DNA from: a candidate division SR1 bacterium
GTDB taxonomy: Bacteria > Patescibacteriota > Gracilibacteria > Absconditabacterales > Absconditicoccaceae
Reading direction: 5' to 3'
DNA length: 17,616 nucleotides
NCBI GenBank assembly: GCA_025997135.1
Contig: BNUE01000024.1
Coordinates: 1 to 17,616, forward strand
In this document: positions 15,468 through 17,616 of the stretch, in pieces
How the letters are laid out: the number at the start of each line of letters is the position of its first letter
How positions within the stretch are numbered: position 1 is the first letter of the stretch
The notes under the pieces: generated by a model
Told to the model about the DNA's origin: nothing
The model's input: only the letters and a program-made list of their open reading frames with translations
Databases searched by the model: none
Made by a program: the position numbers and the translations under genes

Positions 15468-16193
15468 GATATTTTTGACAAATATCTTCGCGGTATTTTC
15501 TCGTGAAAATTGTTTTGAAAAAGTTAATCAGCTTTTTATCATCTGTTCTCTTAAGTCATCATTCTCCAAAACTTTTACCATTTTTTCTGCAATATCTTGT
15601 GGATTATTTGGGTCTGCCGTCATTTCTGTGTATGGCACAAGCTCGTTCATCGGTCAATAATCGCTTGTAATCACAGGACAACCACAACTTTGTGCTTCGT
15701 CAAGCAATTCATCAAAATCAGGTTCAGCCATTTTATGAAACTCTATCATATCTGGAGCACTTGCAAGTACTATACCAAGAATATCGGGTTTCTTTTTATA
15801 GTAATAATAAACTGCTTTATTACATCCATAACTATGACCTAGTAATATAATTCTTTTATATCCTAATTCTTTTGCTTTGGTGATGGCTAAATCAATATCA
15901 TATATTGATTCCTCAAATATTTCATACATACAGCCACATCTTTTAAATGAGCCATCTTTCATAACTATATCGTTTTCAATAGAATATCCTCTATTATGTT
16001 CATATATAAAACCAATATTGTTTTTTGATAGCATATTACCCCAAACAGTAGCAAAATAATTATCTATAATTGTTCCACACATTCCATGAATACAAATAAC
16101 ACATATATCTTTTTCTTCACAAGAAAAATGTACCATTGGAAGCCTTAGACCATCCTCAGTATATGAGTCAGTAATAAATTCTATATTAGTCAT
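15459..16193 (-). pseudogene. In-frame chimera: alpha/beta hydrolase N-terminus joined to a GT4 glycosyltransferase C-terminus
   Basis: A 244-residue frame made of two unrelated parts. Residues 1 to about 165 are an alpha/beta hydrolase: the ICIHGMCG oxyanion strand and GHSYG nucleophile elbow (Ser121) are present, but the region that should supply the acid and His of the triad is missing. From about residue 166 the chain is the C-terminal end of a GT4 glycosyltransferase: EAQSCGCPVITSDYG, NELV, DPNNPQDIAEKM and FS[CGA]ENTAKIF, where GT4 enzymes read FSWE. The hydrolase part has no TGA codon and an ideal Shine-Dalgarno site; the GT4 part has two TGA codons. Neither part can be a complete enzyme. 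It may be a recombination product, or an assembly chimera. Confidence 0.75.
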
Positions 16194-16200
16194 TACAATA

Positions 16201-16207
16201 CCCTCCT
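16201..16207 (-). promoter_or_regulatory. Strong Shine-Dalgarno site of the hydrolase part
   Basis: AGGAGGG on the minus strand, seven bases before the ATG at 16191-16193. It is the strongest ribosome binding site in the window. Confidence 0.8.
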
Positions 16208-16208
16208 A

Positions 16209-16721
16209 TTATTTAACTTTCTTTTTAATATCATATCTTATTATAGCTATTAAAGTTGATGTAACAAGAAATACATCCGAGATTATAGCTGTATACGCAC
16301 CAACAGATATATCATAAAATATCCATAATATGATATTTATTAAAATTAGATTTCTTATGTTTCTTTCCTTACTTTGAATTATTGTCGTAGTAAGTAACAT
16401 CGCACATATTACTGGAATTATATCTATGAGGGAGCTATAAGTAACAAAAGCACATATAGCTGCTACAACATAGTAACTAATTATTAATATTAAAGGATAT
16501 TTTTTATTCTTAATATCAAAACAGTAATTTATAAGTGTTTGAATCATTGCTACTAAGCAAACTAATGCCCCACTGTAGGCATTCAATAAAGCAAAATTGA
16601 TGCAAAAGAAAAGATTTGCAAGAATTATTGTTATCATTATATGTTTTTTCTTTTTGAACTGAATTCCAACTATATTTGATATAGTTCCAAATCCACCCAT
16701 TATTTGCGCTAAAAGATTCAT
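16209..16721 (-). CDS. YgjV-family inner membrane protein
   Basis: A 170-residue protein with about six hydrophobic helices and the YgjV layout: an opening IMGGFGTISNIVGIQFKKKKH, ALLNAYSGALVCLVAMIQTLIN, an IPVICAMLLTT segment and the ending FLVTSTLIAIIRYDIKKK. The function of YgjV proteins is not known. It has standard-code features throughout: seven glycines, none TGA, and all Arg AGA. An AAGGA Shine-Dalgarno site lies ahead of the ATG. The ATG overlaps a TGA in the upstream glycosyltransferase gene as ATGA. It is 15 bases upstream of the chimeric gene and probably co-transcribed with it. Confidence 0.8.
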   Translation of the reverse strand: MNLLAQIMGGFGTISNIVGIQFKKKKHIMITIILANLFFCINFALLNAYSGALVCLVAMIQTLINYCFDIKNKKYPLILIISYYVVAAICAFVTYSSLIDIIPVICAMLLTTTIIQSKERNIRNLILINIILWIFYDISVGAYTAIISDVFLVTSTLIAIIRYDIKKKVK

Positions 16722-17506
16722 TTATTATCCTTAAGCTCTAATTTTGTAAAAAGCCACAAAATCAACCAACTTGGCAACAGAAGCAAATATTTTTCTAAAA
16801 AATGATACATTCTATCCGAAAAGGTCGGTTTCAATCAGACTTTTATTGCTTTTTTCTGAATAAAAATCGTGTTTCTTAACGTTTCTTTTAGTTTTGTACT
16901 TTTACTCTGTCCATTTCTAATTCTGTATTTTATTAAATTATCATCTACATTTTTTATCTTGTATCAATTTACTCGTATTTTCATCCATAAATTATAATCT
17001 TCTCAATAATTTAAACCTGGGTCATATCATCACAATTGCAAGAAAATATCTTTTCTAAACATACTTGCTGGATTTGAAATCGGAGATTTTTTCAGTATTA
17101 CTTTTCCTATTTTGGGAGAGTATTTTCTAAATCAAATATTTTTTCCATCTTCATCAATTATTTCCATATTTCAATAGACAGCTCAATAATCAGCATTTTG
17201 CTCTAAAAATTCATATTCTAATCTTACCCTATTTGGAAAACTAATATCATCACTATCCTGTGAAACTATATAATTTGTAGTCGCAAGCTGTATAAGCCTA
17301 TTTCTAGTAAAAGATATTCACATATTTTCCTCATTTCTAAAAAGCTTAATTATATCATCTTTTTTCGCATATTCTTCACAAATTTTATAACTTTCATCGC
17401 TAGAACAGTTATCAATAATGATAAATTCAAAATCAGAAAAAGTCTGCTTTACAATACTTTCAATGGCTTGTCCAACAAACTTATCTGTAGAAAAATTATA
17501 ATTCAA
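16709..17506 (-). CDS. Family 2 glycosyltransferase, 5' end missing or altered
   Basis: About 265 residues of a GT-A fold sugar transferase that builds surface polysaccharide. Visible parts: YNFSTDKFVGQAIESIVKQTF, FIIIDNCSSDES, the metal/nucleotide-binding DxD as SQDSDDIS, GGYDPGLNYGEDYNLWMKI (acceptor region, ED..LW) and a hydrophobic C-terminal helix (LLLLPSWLILWLF). Nine or so TGA codons are read as Gly, so it belongs to the host. The usual N-terminal VSIIIPxYN strand is incomplete: the frame enters the inverted repeat at 17490, has no ATG and meets a TAA about 30 bases further upstream. TTG at 17504-17506 is the only start I can offer. With TGA as sense it ends at TAG 16709-16711, a few codons inside ygjV. 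Confidence 0.8.
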
Positions 17507-17614
17507 AATGCACCACCAATCAGTAAGATAGAAATGTTACGTTTTATATCTTTACTTTCATAGGTGATGCCACACAATACTACACAAAAGAACCACTTAA
17601 ATCAAGAGGAAAGA
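17490..17614 (-). repeat. Right arm of the 125-base terminal inverted repeat
   Basis: Exact reverse complement of bases 1-125, followed by two more bases (CA) at the window end. Read inward, it runs straight into the glycosyltransferase frame, whose first codons lie in the repeat. Confidence 0.9.
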
Positions 17615-17616
17615 CA

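Larger units (their letters stand above)
15690..16730. mobile_element. Block of standard-code DNA, probably acquired
   Basis: The ygjV-like gene and the hydrolase part of the chimera contain about 19 glycines, none written TGA, although roughly a third of Gly codons are TGA in neighbouring genes such as prfA and fic. All arginines are AGA or AGG and both Trp are TGG. Both genes have clear Shine-Dalgarno sites, which most other genes here lack. The right edge lies near the ygjV start and the left edge near 15690-15710, within the chimera. No integrase or flanking repeat is seen, so the mechanism is unknown. An assembly error must be excluded. Confidence 0.55.

Noticed and set aside
15654..16193. 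Intact alpha/beta hydrolase gene
   Set aside because: Its C-terminal part, which should hold the acid and His of the triad, is replaced by glycosyltransferase sequence, and the frame continues to 15459 when TGA is read as Gly.
206..17506. UGA read as tryptophan (Mycoplasma-type code) or as selenocysteine
   Set aside because: TGA falls in GDVGSGKT, GGQ and GQDPYHG, where only Gly fits. TGG remains in use for Trp, and no selenocysteine insertion hairpins or redox motifs are present.
1..17616. CRISPR array, prophage, integron or transposase module
   Set aside because: No spaced direct repeats, and no integrase, transposase, capsid or cas gene could be recognised in any frame with either code.

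Overview
The window reads as a chromosomal piece of an uncultivated CPR bacterium of the SR1/Absconditabacteria type. Almost every gene is interrupted by TGA under the standard code, and the TGA codons sit where the protein families have glycine: the RecG Walker A motif, the GGQ loop of release factor 1, GQDPYHG of uracil-DNA glycosylase, and the RelE and HicA toxins. UGA = Gly (translation table 25) is the known code of SR1/Absconditabacteria and Gracilibacteria. A second departure is visible. CGA and CGG fall where the families have tryptophan (four of four sites in ung, one each in prfA, recG, a Cys-rich nuclease and a glycosyltransferase), while conserved arginines use AGA, AGG, CGT or CGC. 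As I recall, CGA/CGG to Trp was reported computationally for Absconditabacteria. All coordinates below are set with UGA read as Gly; only TAA and TAG end genes.

Layout. 1-870: one arm of a 125-base inverted repeat, then a RelE-type toxin-antitoxin pair. 873-5738: tig (trigger factor), a cluster-type PD-(D/E)XK nuclease (minus), prfA (RF1), a methyltransferase and a hypothetical gene (both minus). 5774-6153: tRNA(CAT), tRNA-Ser(GCT), and a tiny promoter-to-terminator unit that may be a small RNA. 6152-8543: tatD, a hicBA pair with a broken hicA, a two-helix membrane peptide, and a Fic protein. 8576-13204: rnpB, recG, a MacB/FtsX-type permease, ung. 13290-15411: a 38-codon ORF, a lipoprotein, a second cluster-type PD-(D/E)XK nuclease. 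15459-17506: a chimeric hydrolase/GT4 gene, a YgjV-family membrane gene and a GT2 glycosyltransferase. The other repeat arm follows.

How it works together. Most genes are housekeeping (translation, protein folding, DNA repair), in short units with many convergent and divergent pairs. Promoters are uniform: TTGAAA/TTGACT-like -35, usually exactly 16 bases, then TATAAT/TATACT. Several genes lack a Shine-Dalgarno sequence, and recG and the lipoprotein gene look leaderless. The accessory content is two toxin-antitoxin pairs, Fic, and the surface-sugar region at the right end.

The most unusual stretch is about 15.69-16.73 kb. Its two genes have no TGA, CGA or CGG codons and carry strong Shine-Dalgarno sites. 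They look like recent standard-code DNA, perhaps from a Firmicute, and their downstream edge is fused in frame to the 3' end of a recoded glycosyltransferase gene. I found no CRISPR array, transposase or phage module, and no convincing undescribed multi-gene defence system.
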